Below, piece after piece: positions 1 to 9,031 of a DNA stretch of 64,000 bases. Source of the stretch: Halocatena pleomorpha (GTDB taxonomy: Archaea > Halobacteriota > Halobacteria > Halobacteriales > Haloarculaceae); the NCBI RefSeq assembly GCF_003862495.1, contig NZ_RRCH01000014.1:62001-126000 (forward strand), in the 5' to 3' direction. Position 1 is the stretch's first letter, and every line of letters begins with the position of its first letter. Made by a program: the position numbers and the translations under genes. The notes under the pieces were generated by a model. The model was not told the origin of the DNA and ran no database searches. It was given only the letters and a program-made list of their open reading frames with translations.

Positions 1-290
1 TATTGCCGGGCGCACGCTTACCCGTTCGGTCAAATAACGTTCTGTACGATGGTTTGGGAGTTCCAATGTCCGGTCGATGGGTGTGAGTTTTCGAAGCAGG
101 CGAACAGAGAATCGACAGTCATCGAGAGCGCTCAGGATCACACACGAAACACGCACGGTTCCACACCGACTCGCGAGGAGATTGAACAGTACGTCATCGG
201 CCCGGGATGATGGTCGGATCGTAGATCCTTGTGTCGGCCGGTTTATGAAACCCGAGCGAATTAGTGAATAGGGACCAACTATCACAGTCG
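1..290. other. Upstream region, no gene seen
   Basis: No convincing coding frame is visible. A TTTATGA-like box at about 241-247 could be the promoter of the dehydrogenase operon that follows. The only open frame, at 77-271, has an arginine/serine-rich composition typical of an out-of-frame reading. Confidence 0.5.
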
Positions 291-1430
291 ATGGCACACG
301 AGATGTGGACGGAAGAACGGCCACCAGAGGATTTCTACCGAATCCTTGATCCGAATGGGGAATTGCAGACAGATCCTCCCGAACTGGACGAAGAGGAGCT
401 ACTGAAACTGTATCGGACGTTCATCGCGACGCGGATACTTGAAGAGAAGATGTTGAATATGCAACGCAGCGGGGAGGTCAGCCTCGTCGCGCGGACACTC
501 GGAGAAGAGGCCACGCCACTCGGGTGTGCCGCGGCCCTGCAACCCGACGACTGGATATTTTACACGTATCGGCAAACACCGGCACTACTCTACTGGAAAC
601 TGCCCATGGTAGAGGTGATCGCCAGCGCCACCGGACGTGAACCCGAAACGATCGCTGAGCAGGTAGACACCGAAGACACTCCCGTGAATTTTTCCCCGGA
701 TTACACGCCGATCGGGACGAACGTCGTCAACGGAGTTGGTGCAGCTATGACAGACGCGTTCAACGACCGAGACACCGTTACGATGGTGTTTACCGGTGAT
801 GGATCAACTAGCCAAGGCGCGTTTCACGACGGGATGAACTTCGCCGGTGTTTTCGATGTTCCGGCAGTTATCGTCTGTCAAAACAACCAGTGGGCGATCT
901 CCGAACCCGCACACCGTCAGACCGGTAGCGAGACGTTCGCTCAGAAAGCCGACGCGTATGGACTGCCCAGCGCCCGCGTAGATGGGAACGACGTGTTCGC
1001 CGTCTATGAGACGGCGCGTACGGCAGTCGAACGCGCTCGATCGGGTAACGGGGCGACGTTCATCGAGTGTGTAACGTACCGGATGGGGGCGCACAACACG
1101 TCGGACAATCCGAACCGGTATCGGGACGACAGCGAGCAACGGGCGTACTGGGAGGATCGGGATCCGGTCGATCGATACGAAACGTATCTCCGGGACCAAG
1201 GGATTCTCGAAGACGATACCGAAGCGGAGTTGCGGGATGGGATCAACGATCAGGTTGACGATGCCGTTGAGCGAGTCCGTTCGATCTCGACTTCGGAACC
1301 GGAGCGGATGTTTGACACCATCCTCCACGGCGAATCGTGGCGCGAACGCCACCAGCGAGCGGAACTGCACCGAGAACTGAACGACATGAATCCGTTTGTC
1401 GATTTCACCGGGGAGGGGTTCGATGAGTAA
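291..1430 (+). CDS. 2-oxoacid dehydrogenase E1 component, alpha subunit
   Basis: Thiamine-diphosphate-dependent alpha subunit of a pyruvate/branched-chain-type 2-oxoacid dehydrogenase complex, which decarboxylates the oxoacid and passes the acyl group to E2 lipoate in the cytoplasm. The ThDP motif is visible as GDGSTSQGAFHDGMNFA followed by QNNQWAIS, and the active-site loop region as YRMGAHNTSDNPNRYR, which resembles branched-chain oxoacid E1 rather than classical pyruvate E1. Length of 379 aa is normal. ATG 291 is preferred; an in-frame GTG at 264 would add nine residues. The stop codon overlaps the E1-beta start (ATGAGTAA), so the genes are translationally coupled. Haloarchaea keep several such operons of unclear substrate, so the substrate is left open. 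Confidence 0.93.
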   Translation: MAHEMWTEERPPEDFYRILDPNGELQTDPPELDEEELLKLYRTFIATRILEEKMLNMQRSGEVSLVARTLGEEATPLGCAAALQPDDWIFYTYRQTPALLYWKLPMVEVIASATGREPETIAEQVDTEDTPVNFSPDYTPIGTNVVNGVGAAMTDAFNDRDTVTMVFTGDGSTSQGAFHDGMNFAGVFDVPAVIVCQNNQWAISEPAHRQTGSETFAQKADAYGLPSARVDGNDVFAVYETARTAVERARSGNGATFIECVTYRMGAHNTSDNPNRYRDDSEQRAYWEDRDPVDRYETYLRDQGILEDDTEAELRDGINDQVDDAVERVRSISTSEPERMFDTILHGESWRERHQRAELHRELNDMNPFVDFTGEGFDE

Positions 1431-2457
1431 CGATCTCGATACGGAGTTGGACACCGACGAGACGGCGATCGATCCTCAGGAGACCGAAACTATCAATCTC
1501 ATCACAGCGGTCAATCGGACGCTCCATCAGGAGATGGACCGCGATGAAAGCATCCGGCTGCTCGGCTACGACATCGGTCCGCTGGGTGGGGTCTATCGGG
1601 GAACGGAAGGATTGTTAGCGGAGTTCGGTGACAAACGGGTCATCGACACGCCGCTTTCGGAAAACGGTATTATCGGCACTGCTGTGGGCATGGCAATGCG
1701 AGGCGAGCGGCCAGTTCCCGAGATCCAGTTCATGGGCTTTTTCTACCCCGCCTTCGGCCAGTTCATGTACGCAGTTGTCAAAATGTATAAGCGAACTGGC
1801 GGCGCGCTGGAGCTGCCGATGACGATACGCATTCCGTACGGTGGAGGGGTCAAGGCGCTCGAATACCATCAGGAATCGACTGAGACGTACTTCATCCACA
1901 CACCCGGCGTTCGAGTCATCTGTGCGAGCACACCCGCACAGACGAAGGGGTTGCTGGCGGCGAGTATCCGTACCGTTGATCCCGTGATCTTTCTCGAACC
2001 GAAAAAAATCTATCGCGGGGTAGACGAACCAGTGCCGACGGCGGCGTACACCCTTCCGTTGAACAAAGCGCGCATCGTTCAGACGGGAAGCGACGTGACG
2101 GTGCTCACGTGGGGTGCGATGGTGCAACAGGCACAAGCCGCGGCGACCGATGTGGATGCCGATGTCGAAATCGTTGATCTGCGGTCGCTCTCCCCGTTGG
2201 ACATCGAAACGATTCTCGATTCGGTGTCGAAGACGGGACGGTGTGTCGTTTTTCATGAAGCCCGGCGCACACTCGGCCTCGGAGCGGAACTGTCCGCGCT
2301 GATAAACGAGTACGCGCTTGATCGCCTCAAAGCCCCGATCAAGCGCGCAACGGGATACGACGTGCATTTCCCTGGGCACGACATTGAGGACGATTATCTC
2401 CCAGACGACGATCGCGTCAGATACGCTATTGAGGCGGTGATGAGCTATGAATTTTGA
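1423..2457 (+). CDS. 2-oxoacid dehydrogenase E1 component, beta subunit
   Basis: Beta subunit of the alpha2beta2 E1 enzyme; it completes the ThDP site and binds E2. The 344-aa protein has the family hallmarks: NLITAVNRTLHQEM at the N-terminus, the GTEGL and DTPLSENGIIGTAVGMA blocks, and the PVPEIQFMGF segment. The start at 1423 overlaps the alpha subunit stop and has a GGAGG sequence at 1411-1416, a rare clear Shine-Dalgarno in this window, as expected for an internal operon gene. The longer frame from 1396 would encode part of the alpha tail and is rejected. It lies 24 nt before E2. Confidence 0.94.
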   Translation: MSNDLDTELDTDETAIDPQETETINLITAVNRTLHQEMDRDESIRLLGYDIGPLGGVYRGTEGLLAEFGDKRVIDTPLSENGIIGTAVGMAMRGERPVPEIQFMGFFYPAFGQFMYAVVKMYKRTGGALELPMTIRIPYGGGVKALEYHQESTETYFIHTPGVRVICASTPAQTKGLLAASIRTVDPVIFLEPKKIYRGVDEPVPTAAYTLPLNKARIVQTGSDVTVLTWGAMVQQAQAAATDVDADVEIVDLRSLSPLDIETILDSVSKTGRCVVFHEARRTLGLGAELSALINEYALDRLKAPIKRATGYDVHFPGHDIEDDYLPDDDRVRYAIEAVMSYEF

Positions 2458-2481
2458 TCGAATCACGGAGGGACACACACA

Positions 2482-3792
2482 ATGACAGCGTTCGAATTCC
2501 GTCTTCCGGATCCAGGTGAAGGACTGACAGAGGCCGAAATCACGGAATGGCACGTTCAAGTGGGTGATGAAATCGAAGAGGACGACGTTCTCTGTGAAAT
2601 CGAGACCGACAAAGCCGTTTCGGACGTTCCGTCACCGTGTCCCGGCACGATCGAAGATCGCTCGGTGAGTGAAGGCGATGTTGTCGATGTCGGTACGGTC
2701 ATCGTGACGATCGAAACGGAAAATCCACCTCGACAACAAGTGAGTGGTGAGACTGAACCGGAGACAGAGGAACCGGAAGACGGTGCGGAGGAATCGGAAG
2801 AAGCGGAGGTAGAGCAGGCAGTACAGGACGTTCAAGAAGAACGTGTCGAGGCGGCGTCGGCTCCCGAGGCCGAGACCGACGTGACGAAAGGACGTGTGTT
2901 CGCTGCCCCGCGGACGCGGCGGTACGCGCGAGAAGAGAACGTCAACCTGTCGGATGTTGATGGATCAGGACCGGATGGAAGAGTTCTCCAAGAAGACATC
3001 GACGCGTATCTACAGGAGACCGAACCGGAGCGTGTCGAGCGGGCGCATCCGAGCGTTGCTATCGAGTCGGAGCCAGTTGAGGAAGACGAGTCGCGCTCGA
3101 CGCGTCGTGAACTCTCCGGACTCCGTGGGACCATCGCAGAGAACATGACGCGGTCGAAGACGATCATTCCGCATCTCACGTCGGGTTTCGAAGCCGATGC
3201 GAGTGAACTCGTTGCGCTCAAAGAACGGCTTGACGGGAAACACGATGTCCACATCACGTACACCCCGTTGCTCGTCAAAGCGGTCGTACCGGCCCTCAAA
3301 CAGTTCCCGATCGTTAACGCCAGCATCGACGATACGACGGACGAAATCGTCGAGAAGCATTACTACAACATCGGCGTCGCCACGCACACCGACGATGGAC
3401 TCATCGTCCCCGTTATCACGGATGTCGATACCAAGTCCGTCGTCGAAATCGCCGAGGAACTACAGACGCTTGCCGAGCAGGCGCGTGATCGGTCGATTGA
3501 CATGAGTGCGCTTCAGGGCGGAACGTTCACTGTCACCAACCTCGCCACGTACGGCGAACACCGGACAGCCGGAACCCCCATCATCAACCACCCGGAGGCA
3601 GCCATTCTCGGGATCGGTCGCATTCGACGAAAGCCGGTGGCGACCGATGAGAGTACGGTTGAGGTTCGGCAACGACTCGGACTCGACTTGTCCTACGATC
3701 ACCGGCTTATCGACGGCGCTGTTGCGAACCAGTTCATGGAGTTTCTGATCACCGGGATCGAAGATCCGGATCTACTGCTATCACGGATATGA
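2482..3792 (+). CDS. Dihydrolipoamide acyltransferase (E2 of 2-oxoacid dehydrogenase complex)
   Basis: E2 core of the complex, transferring the acyl group from lipoate to CoA. Domains in order: N-terminal lipoyl domain with the modified lysine in ETDKAVSDV (K44); an acidic linker rich in Glu (about 85-135); a peripheral subunit-binding domain (about 138-176, APRTRRYAREENVNL...GRVLQEDI); and the C-terminal catalytic domain ending in the DHRLIDGA motif, where His and Asp are catalytic. Length 436 aa is typical. GGAGG lies 11 nt before the ATG. No dihydrolipoamide dehydrogenase (E3) follows: the next genes are glycosidases on the other strand, so E3 and any lipoate ligase must be elsewhere. Confidence 0.95.
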   Translation: MTAFEFRLPDPGEGLTEAEITEWHVQVGDEIEEDDVLCEIETDKAVSDVPSPCPGTIEDRSVSEGDVVDVGTVIVTIETENPPRQQVSGETEPETEEPEDGAEESEEAEVEQAVQDVQEERVEAASAPEAETDVTKGRVFAAPRTRRYAREENVNLSDVDGSGPDGRVLQEDIDAYLQETEPERVERAHPSVAIESEPVEEDESRSTRRELSGLRGTIAENMTRSKTIIPHLTSGFEADASELVALKERLDGKHDVHITYTPLLVKAVVPALKQFPIVNASIDDTTDEIVEKHYYNIGVATHTDDGLIVPVITDVDTKSVVEIAEELQTLAEQARDRSIDMSALQGGTFTVTNLATYGEHRTAGTPIINHPEAAILGIGRIRRKPVATDESTVEVRQRLGLDLSYDHRLIDGAVANQFMEFLITGIEDPDLLLSRI

Positions 3793-3870
3793 TCGGACGT
3801 ACGCTGGTTTCTGACACGGTAGTTCTGGGAACGCAGCGACTCAGAGCCGGGATGAATCGCACTGACAGCG

Positions 3871-4932
3871 CTATCTACAGTAGTAGATACCGCTGTGGGG
3901 CATCGAACTTTGAGTGCTTGGAACACCGTTGCAAGCAACGACGGGCCAATCGTTGCTGTCCCACCGAATCCGATCGACCATCAGTATGCGACCCTCCCGG
4001 CTCTCGGTCGCCTCGACGTGGTACACCATCCACCAGTCACCGTCGTCGTCCTGAATCGCTGTATTGTGACCCGGTCCGATGAACTGGTTGGTTCCTGATA
4101 AGACTGCTACGCCGCTGTGATGTTCGTTTAACTCGCGGAGATCCGTCCCGTTCTGGTTGTAATACGGGCCGAAAAACGATTCAGACCGTCCGACTTCGAC
4201 TCCGTATGTGCTGTCGTATCCCTGACAGCAGTGTCCCGTCGAGTAGAACAGATAGTAATAGCCGTTTTCCGCAAGGATCATGCCACCTTCGCGCCGATCG
4301 CCCGCCAGCTGGAACGTCGTTCCCGGCACGTACTCTCGACCGTCTTCGGTCAACTCGACACCGTAAATACCGTACCAACTGCCCCATATCAGGTAGGGAG
4401 TTCCGTCGATGACGTTGAAATCCGCGTCGATGCAGTTGGTTGGGCCAAGATCATTCTCTCGAAACACCGGTCCCTGATCGGTAAACGGGCCATCCGGCGT
4501 GTCCGATGTTGCGAGTCCGATACCAGGATTGTTGGTGCTTCCCCATTCCGAGTAGGAGTAGTAAATACGATACTCGCCGTCGTAATAGGAGATGTCCGGT
4601 GCCCACACGCCTGCGTCGTCGTTTCGCCAGTCAGGTTGACTCTGCAAGGCTGCACCGATGTACGTCCAGTTCACCAAGTCTGATGATCTGGCGATCGGAA
4701 TCACGTCTTCTGACGTTTCGGTACCGTACACGTAGTAGGTTCCGTCGGCAGTACGTACGACGGTCGCGTCACCAAATCCGAACGGTCCCGTCGGATTGTG
4801 ATAGTGGTTCGGATTCGGATCCCCGGCCGCCAACCCACTCGTCCGTATCCCAGCAGCGCCAAGCGCACTCCCACCGATTGTTTGCAATACACTTCGTCTA
4901 CTTACCGTATTACACCCTCTCCATTCCGCCAT
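3871..4932 (-). CDS. Exported glycoside hydrolase family 43 protein (arabinanase-like)
   Basis: Predicted secreted five-bladed beta-propeller hydrolase acting on arabinan or arabinoxylan side chains. A Tat signal (SRRSVLQTIGGSALGAAG) is followed by the GH43 fold. Numbering from ATG 4932: catalytic base in GFGDATVV (about D55), WAPDISYYDG (about D113), the transition-state residue region NCIDADF, and a general acid candidate in RREGGM (about E215). The GPGHNTAIQDDDGDWWMVYH block is typical of endo-arabinanase-type GH43 proteins. ATG 4932 is chosen over GTG 4947 because a TTTTTATAAC box (4957-4966) lies about 28 nt ahead, fitting a leaderless mRNA. It is followed on the same strand order by a second GH43 upstream at 5038-6603. 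Exact substrate is inferred. Confidence 0.88.
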   Translation of the reverse strand: MAEWRGCNTVSRRSVLQTIGGSALGAAGIRTSGLAAGDPNPNHYHNPTGPFGFGDATVVRTADGTYYVYGTETSEDVIPIARSSDLVNWTYIGAALQSQPDWRNDDAGVWAPDISYYDGEYRIYYSYSEWGSTNNPGIGLATSDTPDGPFTDQGPVFRENDLGPTNCIDADFNVIDGTPYLIWGSWYGIYGVELTEDGREYVPGTTFQLAGDRREGGMILAENGYYYLFYSTGHCCQGYDSTYGVEVGRSESFFGPYYNQNGTDLRELNEHHSGVAVLSGTNQFIGPGHNTAIQDDDGDWWMVYHVEATESREGRILMVDRIRWDSNDWPVVACNGVPSTQSSMPHSGIYYCR

Positions 4933-5037
4933 AGATACGTACAACACATTATTAGTTATAAAAATTTCGTTTTGAATTATATTTGCTTTGGTTTGTATAT
5001 CACGAGCGAGCGCCGTGTCGATACCATCGCCCGGACG

Positions 5038-6603
5038 TCACCAGGGACGTCCGTCGTCGGTAGGTTGAACCGTCTCAACGAAATTGAGCGTCCACCGTTG
5101 GTTCGTGTCGGCTGTCCACGGCCACTGGATGACATCGTCTCCGTCTGCGGTTGAACTCTCGTTCACGTCGACGACATCGCCGCTGTTGATGTTCCTGATG
5201 CGGTGGGTGCCATCACCGTTGTCGATGATCTCCCACTTCTGCGAGCCACCGGTCCACCACGCGAACTGCTGGAGGCTCTCGCCGTCCGTTGTCGATCCGT
5301 CTGGAACGTCGAGCGCTCGGTTGCTGTTTTGGTTGATAATGCGATACTCGTCGCCACCGATGTATTCAATCCACCATCGCTGGCAGGAACACCCATTCGA
5401 GGACCACTGTCTGACGTTGTCGCCGTCCGCAGTTCCGGCGTCTGCCACCTCCAGAAGTTTGCCACTGTTGACGTTCTCTATCTCGTATATGCCATCAGCA
5501 ATGTCTCCCGAGTCGGTGGTGTTCGGTCGAACGGACTGGAGGCTCGGGGTCTTGTCGCCACCGATGATCGGCCAGCCGTCGGTCCACTCAACCCGATCGA
5601 TGAAGAGTTGTCGAGCCGGAACGCCATCAACGAACTCCTGATCGTCACGGTCGTAGGCGTGGTAGACGAACCAATCTGTACCGTTATCGTCGGTCGTGAT
5701 GTCGCCGTGAGCCGGCGCCGGGAATCGACCGTTAGCAGTAAGTTGCGCGATACCGGCATTGTGGCTGTTGTAGTTCATGAGATCCGTCCCAGACGGATCA
5801 GTGTACGGTCCAAAGAAGTCCGTCGATCGACCGACTTCGACCTCGTAGGTACTGCTGTAGCCATCACAGCAGGTCCCTGTGGAGACGAACATGTACCAAT
5901 AGTCACCGCGTTTGAAAACGGTTGTGCCTTCGTAGGCGTCGCCTGCGACCTGCTGAATCGTTCCCGCCTGCCAATCCTGAAGATCGGACGTGAGTTCCAT
6001 CACGTAGATTCCCTGAAAGCTCCCCCAAAACAGATACGGCGTTCCTTCGTGTTCGACGAAATAGCCGTCGATGGTCCCTCCGCCCGCGTGATCGTTGTCA
6101 CCGATGATCTGCCCGTGATCTGTGAACGGCCCGTCGGGCGTGTCCGATGTTGCGAGACCGATCCCGAACTCGCCGCTCTCCCACGGACGGGGCGAAAGTG
6201 AATAGAACATCACCCACTCGCCGTTGTAGTAGTGAATGTCCGGTGCCCAGATAGAACCGTACGTCCATCCTGGACGCGTATCGAACGCTTCAGTGACGTA
6301 GCGCCACTCGTGTAGATTGTCCGATTTGAGTATCGGTATCAGACGTTCTTGAGGGTCGTTACCCCCATCGTTTCGGTTCATATTCGTCCCGTACGCCCAC
6401 CATGTTCCGTTACCGTCCCGATGGATCGTCGGATCTGGGAAGTGAGGCCCGTACAGTTCGTTGTGATAATGCGTCGAGTCGTCAGTGGTTGCGGTAACCG
6501 AGCTCCTTGTACTGATGGCACTACCGACCCCAAGCGCCCCGCCACCGATGGCCTTCAGTACGGTCCGCCTGTTCACCGCCAAATCATTACAATATTCTCT
6601 CAC
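5038..6603 (-). CDS. Exported GH43 glycosidase with C-terminal ricin-type (CBM13) lectin domain
   Basis: Secreted hydrolase for arabinose/xylose-containing polysaccharide plus a carbohydrate-binding module. A Tat signal (NRRTVLKAIGGGALG) is followed by a GH43 domain (about 45-350): catalytic base in HFPDPTIHRDG (D57), WAPDIHYYNG, the TIDGYF region, and YEGTTVF containing the acid candidate. Residues about 365-508 form a beta-trefoil with three QxW-type repeats (QRWW, QKW, QRW) and repeated N-x-NSG-x-x-(V/L)-(D/E)-V units, as in ricin-B/CBM13. GTG 6603 is supported by an ATATTTATC box about 26 nt upstream. It is a distant paralogue of the neighbouring GH43, and its lectin module resembles the one on the second GH11 xylanase at 50-51 kb. 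Confidence 0.9.
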   Translation of the reverse strand: MREYCNDLAVNRRTVLKAIGGGALGVGSAISTRSSVTATTDDSTHYHNELYGPHFPDPTIHRDGNGTWWAYGTNMNRNDGGNDPQERLIPILKSDNLHEWRYVTEAFDTRPGWTYGSIWAPDIHYYNGEWVMFYSLSPRPWESGEFGIGLATSDTPDGPFTDHGQIIGDNDHAGGGTIDGYFVEHEGTPYLFWGSFQGIYVMELTSDLQDWQAGTIQQVAGDAYEGTTVFKRGDYWYMFVSTGTCCDGYSSTYEVEVGRSTDFFGPYTDPSGTDLMNYNSHNAGIAQLTANGRFPAPAHGDITTDDNGTDWFVYHAYDRDDQEFVDGVPARQLFIDRVEWTDGWPIIGGDKTPSLQSVRPNTTDSGDIADGIYEIENVNSGKLLEVADAGTADGDNVRQWSSNGCSCQRWWIEYIGGDEYRIINQNSNRALDVPDGSTTDGESLQQFAWWTGGSQKWEIIDNGDGTHRIRNINSGDVVDVNESSTADGDDVIQWPWTADTNQRWTLNFVETVQPTDDGRPW

Positions 6604-7148
6604 ATGTTATTTTGAAGATTGTGTTGATAAATATGTTATGGAGGGTGAAAATAAGGGGGCGAGGGCTGAGTATCGAGACACGTTGTCGCGTGCTCGTGCC
6701 GAACAGAACGTTGGTCATTCCAGCGATGCTAAAAGCACAGTGTGTGCATCGCTTACAGCCGTACTGTTGTAATTCCAGAAAATAGAAATCCCTGAGTCGT
6801 GCCTGATCCGGTGTTAGAGTCCCAACCTCCGCCCTTTCGGTGATTTCAACAGTGTGAAGACGAGGCACCGGTGCCATCCACGGTACCGTCTGTGATTCTC
6901 CGCAGTCATGCAGTGAAGACGATTCGGGGTTCGGTACGCGGGAATCCCTCGACTATTCCCGCTGCCGCGACCGACAAGCAGGGCCGTATGGAGAAGGAAT
7001 TTCACCACAAGAAATTTATTTGTTATATAATGTGTGGATAGTCGGACATCTATATCCGTGAACAACGACGCGTGAACACTGCAGTGGGAACGTCGGTTCC
7101 GCAAACACCCAGGCTTATACTGCTACGCATAATACACGTGAGCAGACC
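6604..7148. other. Intergenic region, no supported gene
   Basis: The stretch holds the promoter of the GH43 gene on the left (ATATTTATC at about 6626-6634, minus strand) and an A/T-rich TATA-like block near 7009-7030 to the right. On the minus strand a frame stays open from about 6950 to 6587 and contains a Cys-rich piece, but it shows no start consistent with haloarchaeal promoters and no family I recognise. It could be a decayed gene remnant. Confidence 0.4.
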
Positions 7149-7883
7149 ATGAAGAAGGTCCTCGCTAGCATTGGTATCGGTAACGCCACCGTAGACACTG
7201 TTCTTCCCAGAGACACCGTTCGACCCGGAGAAACGGTCGAAGCGGACGTACACATCACTGGTGGAAACGCAGAACAGGATGTCGGGACGATTCGTTTCGA
7301 ACTGGAAACCCGTTACCGGACTGATGAGGGGTATCGAACGGTAGACATCGATCGGTTCACGCTCGCTGAAAGCCTCACGATCCGACCGGACCAGGAGGAA
7401 ACCCGGTCGGTCTCAATCGACGTCCCGTATTCGACCCCGGTTACACTCGGTGGTGTCGACGTGTGGATCGAAACGGAACTCGACATCGATTTCGCTGTCG
7501 ATCCGGAAGACAGGGATCATCTCGATGTCCGACCGACCCCTCGGCTCCAAACTGTCTTTGATGTGATAGATGATCTCGGATTTTCGCTCCACACGGCGGA
7601 CTGTGAAGCTGATCCGTACGGACACTACACTGATCACCGGTTTGTTCAGGAATTCGAGTTTCGAGCTACTGCTGGTCGGTTCCGCGACAGGCTCGACGAA
7701 CTCGAGATCATCGCTCAGCCCGGTCCACAGAAACTCGAACTGTTCGTTGAAATCGACCGTCGCGCCGGTCTGCTGAGTGAAATGGCTGACATCGATGAGC
7801 AAACCGAGCGAATGACGGTTCGTTCAACCGACGCTGCGGCGATCCGCGCCGATATCACTGCACTCATCGAGAAACACGCCTGA
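7149..7883 (+). CDS. Spo0M (SpoOM) family arrestin-like protein
   Basis: The 244-aa protein matches the Spo0M family, named for a Bacillus subtilis sporulation-control protein with an arrestin-like beta-sandwich fold. Visible signatures are the opening MKKVLASIGIGNATVDT, the VRPGETVEADVHITGGNAEQ strand pair, the paired strands with R/Y-rich edges, and the later GG-x-DVWIETELDIDFAVDPEDRD block. The C-terminal half carries SEMADIDE and a helical end. The family is common in haloarchaea, where no sporulation exists, so the role is unknown and possibly related to stress or cell-surface state. It stands alone, with ATG 7149. Confidence 0.88.
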   Translation: MKKVLASIGIGNATVDTVLPRDTVRPGETVEADVHITGGNAEQDVGTIRFELETRYRTDEGYRTVDIDRFTLAESLTIRPDQEETRSVSIDVPYSTPVTLGGVDVWIETELDIDFAVDPEDRDHLDVRPTPRLQTVFDVIDDLGFSLHTADCEADPYGHYTDHRFVQEFEFRATAGRFRDRLDELEIIAQPGPQKLELFVEIDRRAGLLSEMADIDEQTERMTVRSTDAAAIRADITALIEKHA

Positions 7884-8204
7884 ATTCCGGCACACGGCGG
7901 CGTTCGAAGGTTCAGGTCCTACTAGTTACGGTGTCTCTCGCTCTCTGCAACCTCACTCACTTTCCCGTGCGCTGGAGATATCTGTCGGTTTGTGCCTCAT
8001 ATATTTTGGATGATGTTTTATACGTCACAGAGTTGTTGTTATGCATGGATGGCTGCTGTGCGTGTGAATCTCTTTTCGGATTGGTTTCGAACTGCTGTAG
8101 GATAGCGGGGTGGGATATCGGGATCGGTAACGCTCTGATCGGTTTCTAGCACAGAGTGTAGATCACCAGAGATGGTCTGTCGCGCTCGATGGGACCGTGA
8201 GCCC
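7884..8204. other. Intergenic region between convergent genes, nothing recognised
   Basis: The region separates the Spo0M-like gene (+) from the Bat-like regulator (-). The only open frame (7931-8149) is short and Cys/Leu-rich with no family resemblance. Transcription from both sides should terminate here, but no clear stem-T-tract was identified. Confidence 0.4.
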
Positions 8205-8855
8205 CTAAAAGAGGGAGGTGATGACAGCCGCTTCAGCTTTTTGAACGTGTTCGGCTGCGGTTCCCGGAGCGCAACCCATTTCCTGAGCGATGTCCTTCAC
8301 AGTTCCCGTCCGTGGAACGTCGTAGTAGCCGACATCAATACCGAGTCGTAATGCCTCACGCTGTCGATCCGTGAGAATGGAGACGGGGGCCACTCGGTTC
8401 CGATTGTAGTCACCGACTTGCTCGATGATGACTTGTATACTGGCGGGCACTGCGTCCAACGCCGCGTCTAAATCTTCAGAGGTACCGATAACCGTATATC
8501 GAACGCTCCCGTCGTCTCGATACTCGATCGGCGGGATCATGACTACGCTCGGACGAGAAAACGCTGCGATGAGCTGTTGTTCCGTTTCCCTCGTCTGCAC
8601 TCGAATATACACGTAAAAGCTCTCGGCGTCAATCGGTGTGATATCGTGCTCAATGACATGCGGTATACGTTTGAGATGGGACTGATAGACTGAGCGATCC
8701 CCTTCGATGTAGGCCACGAACGTCTGAACCGCGCTGTCAGTTATGTTACCGTGCAGTAGTTTGTATTCTGAGATACGATCTGTTTCTCGCATTAATTTAT
8801 GCGTGGGTTCAATCGTCGTATCCGAGTGGCGGAGCGTTAGACGAAGATAGCGCAC
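8205..8855 (-). CDS. Bat-like HTH_10 transcriptional regulator
   Basis: Probable DNA-binding regulator of the bacterio-opsin-activator type that is abundant in haloarchaea. The C-terminal about 55 residues form the HTH_10 domain: LTDRQREALRLGIDVGYYDVPR followed by TVKDIAQEMGCAPGTAAEHVQKAE. The N-terminal part (RYLRLTLRHSDTTIEPTHKLM onward) is the usual beta-rich input module of the family. GTG 8855 is chosen because the family begins at this RYL-type strand and because CTTAAATACA (8871-8880) sits about 24 nt ahead, giving a leaderless mRNA. A longer frame from ATG 8924 would place the promoter inside the gene. The signal sensed and the targets are unknown; the P450 gene lies divergently upstream. 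Confidence 0.88.
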   Translation of the reverse strand: MRYLRLTLRHSDTTIEPTHKLMRETDRISEYKLLHGNITDSAVQTFVAYIEGDRSVYQSHLKRIPHVIEHDITPIDAESFYVYIRVQTRETEQQLIAAFSRPSVVMIPPIEYRDDGSVRYTVIGTSEDLDAALDAVPASIQVIIEQVGDYNRNRVAPVSILTDRQREALRLGIDVGYYDVPRTGTVKDIAQEMGCAPGTAAEHVQKAEAAVITSLF

Positions 8856-8870
8856 GTGTGATCTCACTGT

Positions 8871-8880
8871 TGTATTTAAG
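8871..8880 (-). promoter_or_regulatory. TATA-like box for the Bat-like regulator
   Basis: On the minus strand the sequence reads CTTAAATACA, with its centre about 24 nt before GTG 8855. This spacing is typical of haloarchaeal leaderless promoters and decides the start codon. Confidence 0.55.
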
Positions 8881-9031
8881 AACTCATAAATGTCCCTAGT
8901 GAGAAGCGCAGTATCTCTTTGCATTCTCCGTACAAATCTTCACGTGACTGTGCTTAGAACTGATCGATCCATCGCGCAGGTACGACATCCGACGGTGATC
9001 GAACCTCGAAACGAGAGAGCAACGTGAGTCG

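Noticed and set aside
77-271. Open frame ahead of the E1-alpha gene
   Set aside because: Arg/Ser-rich product without family resemblance; overlaps the likely promoter and the alternate start.
6587-6950. Cys-rich minus-strand frame in the GH43-Spo0M gap
   Set aside because: Not linked to a promoter and no recognised family; it also overlaps the GH43 promoter. Possibly a decayed gene but unsupported.
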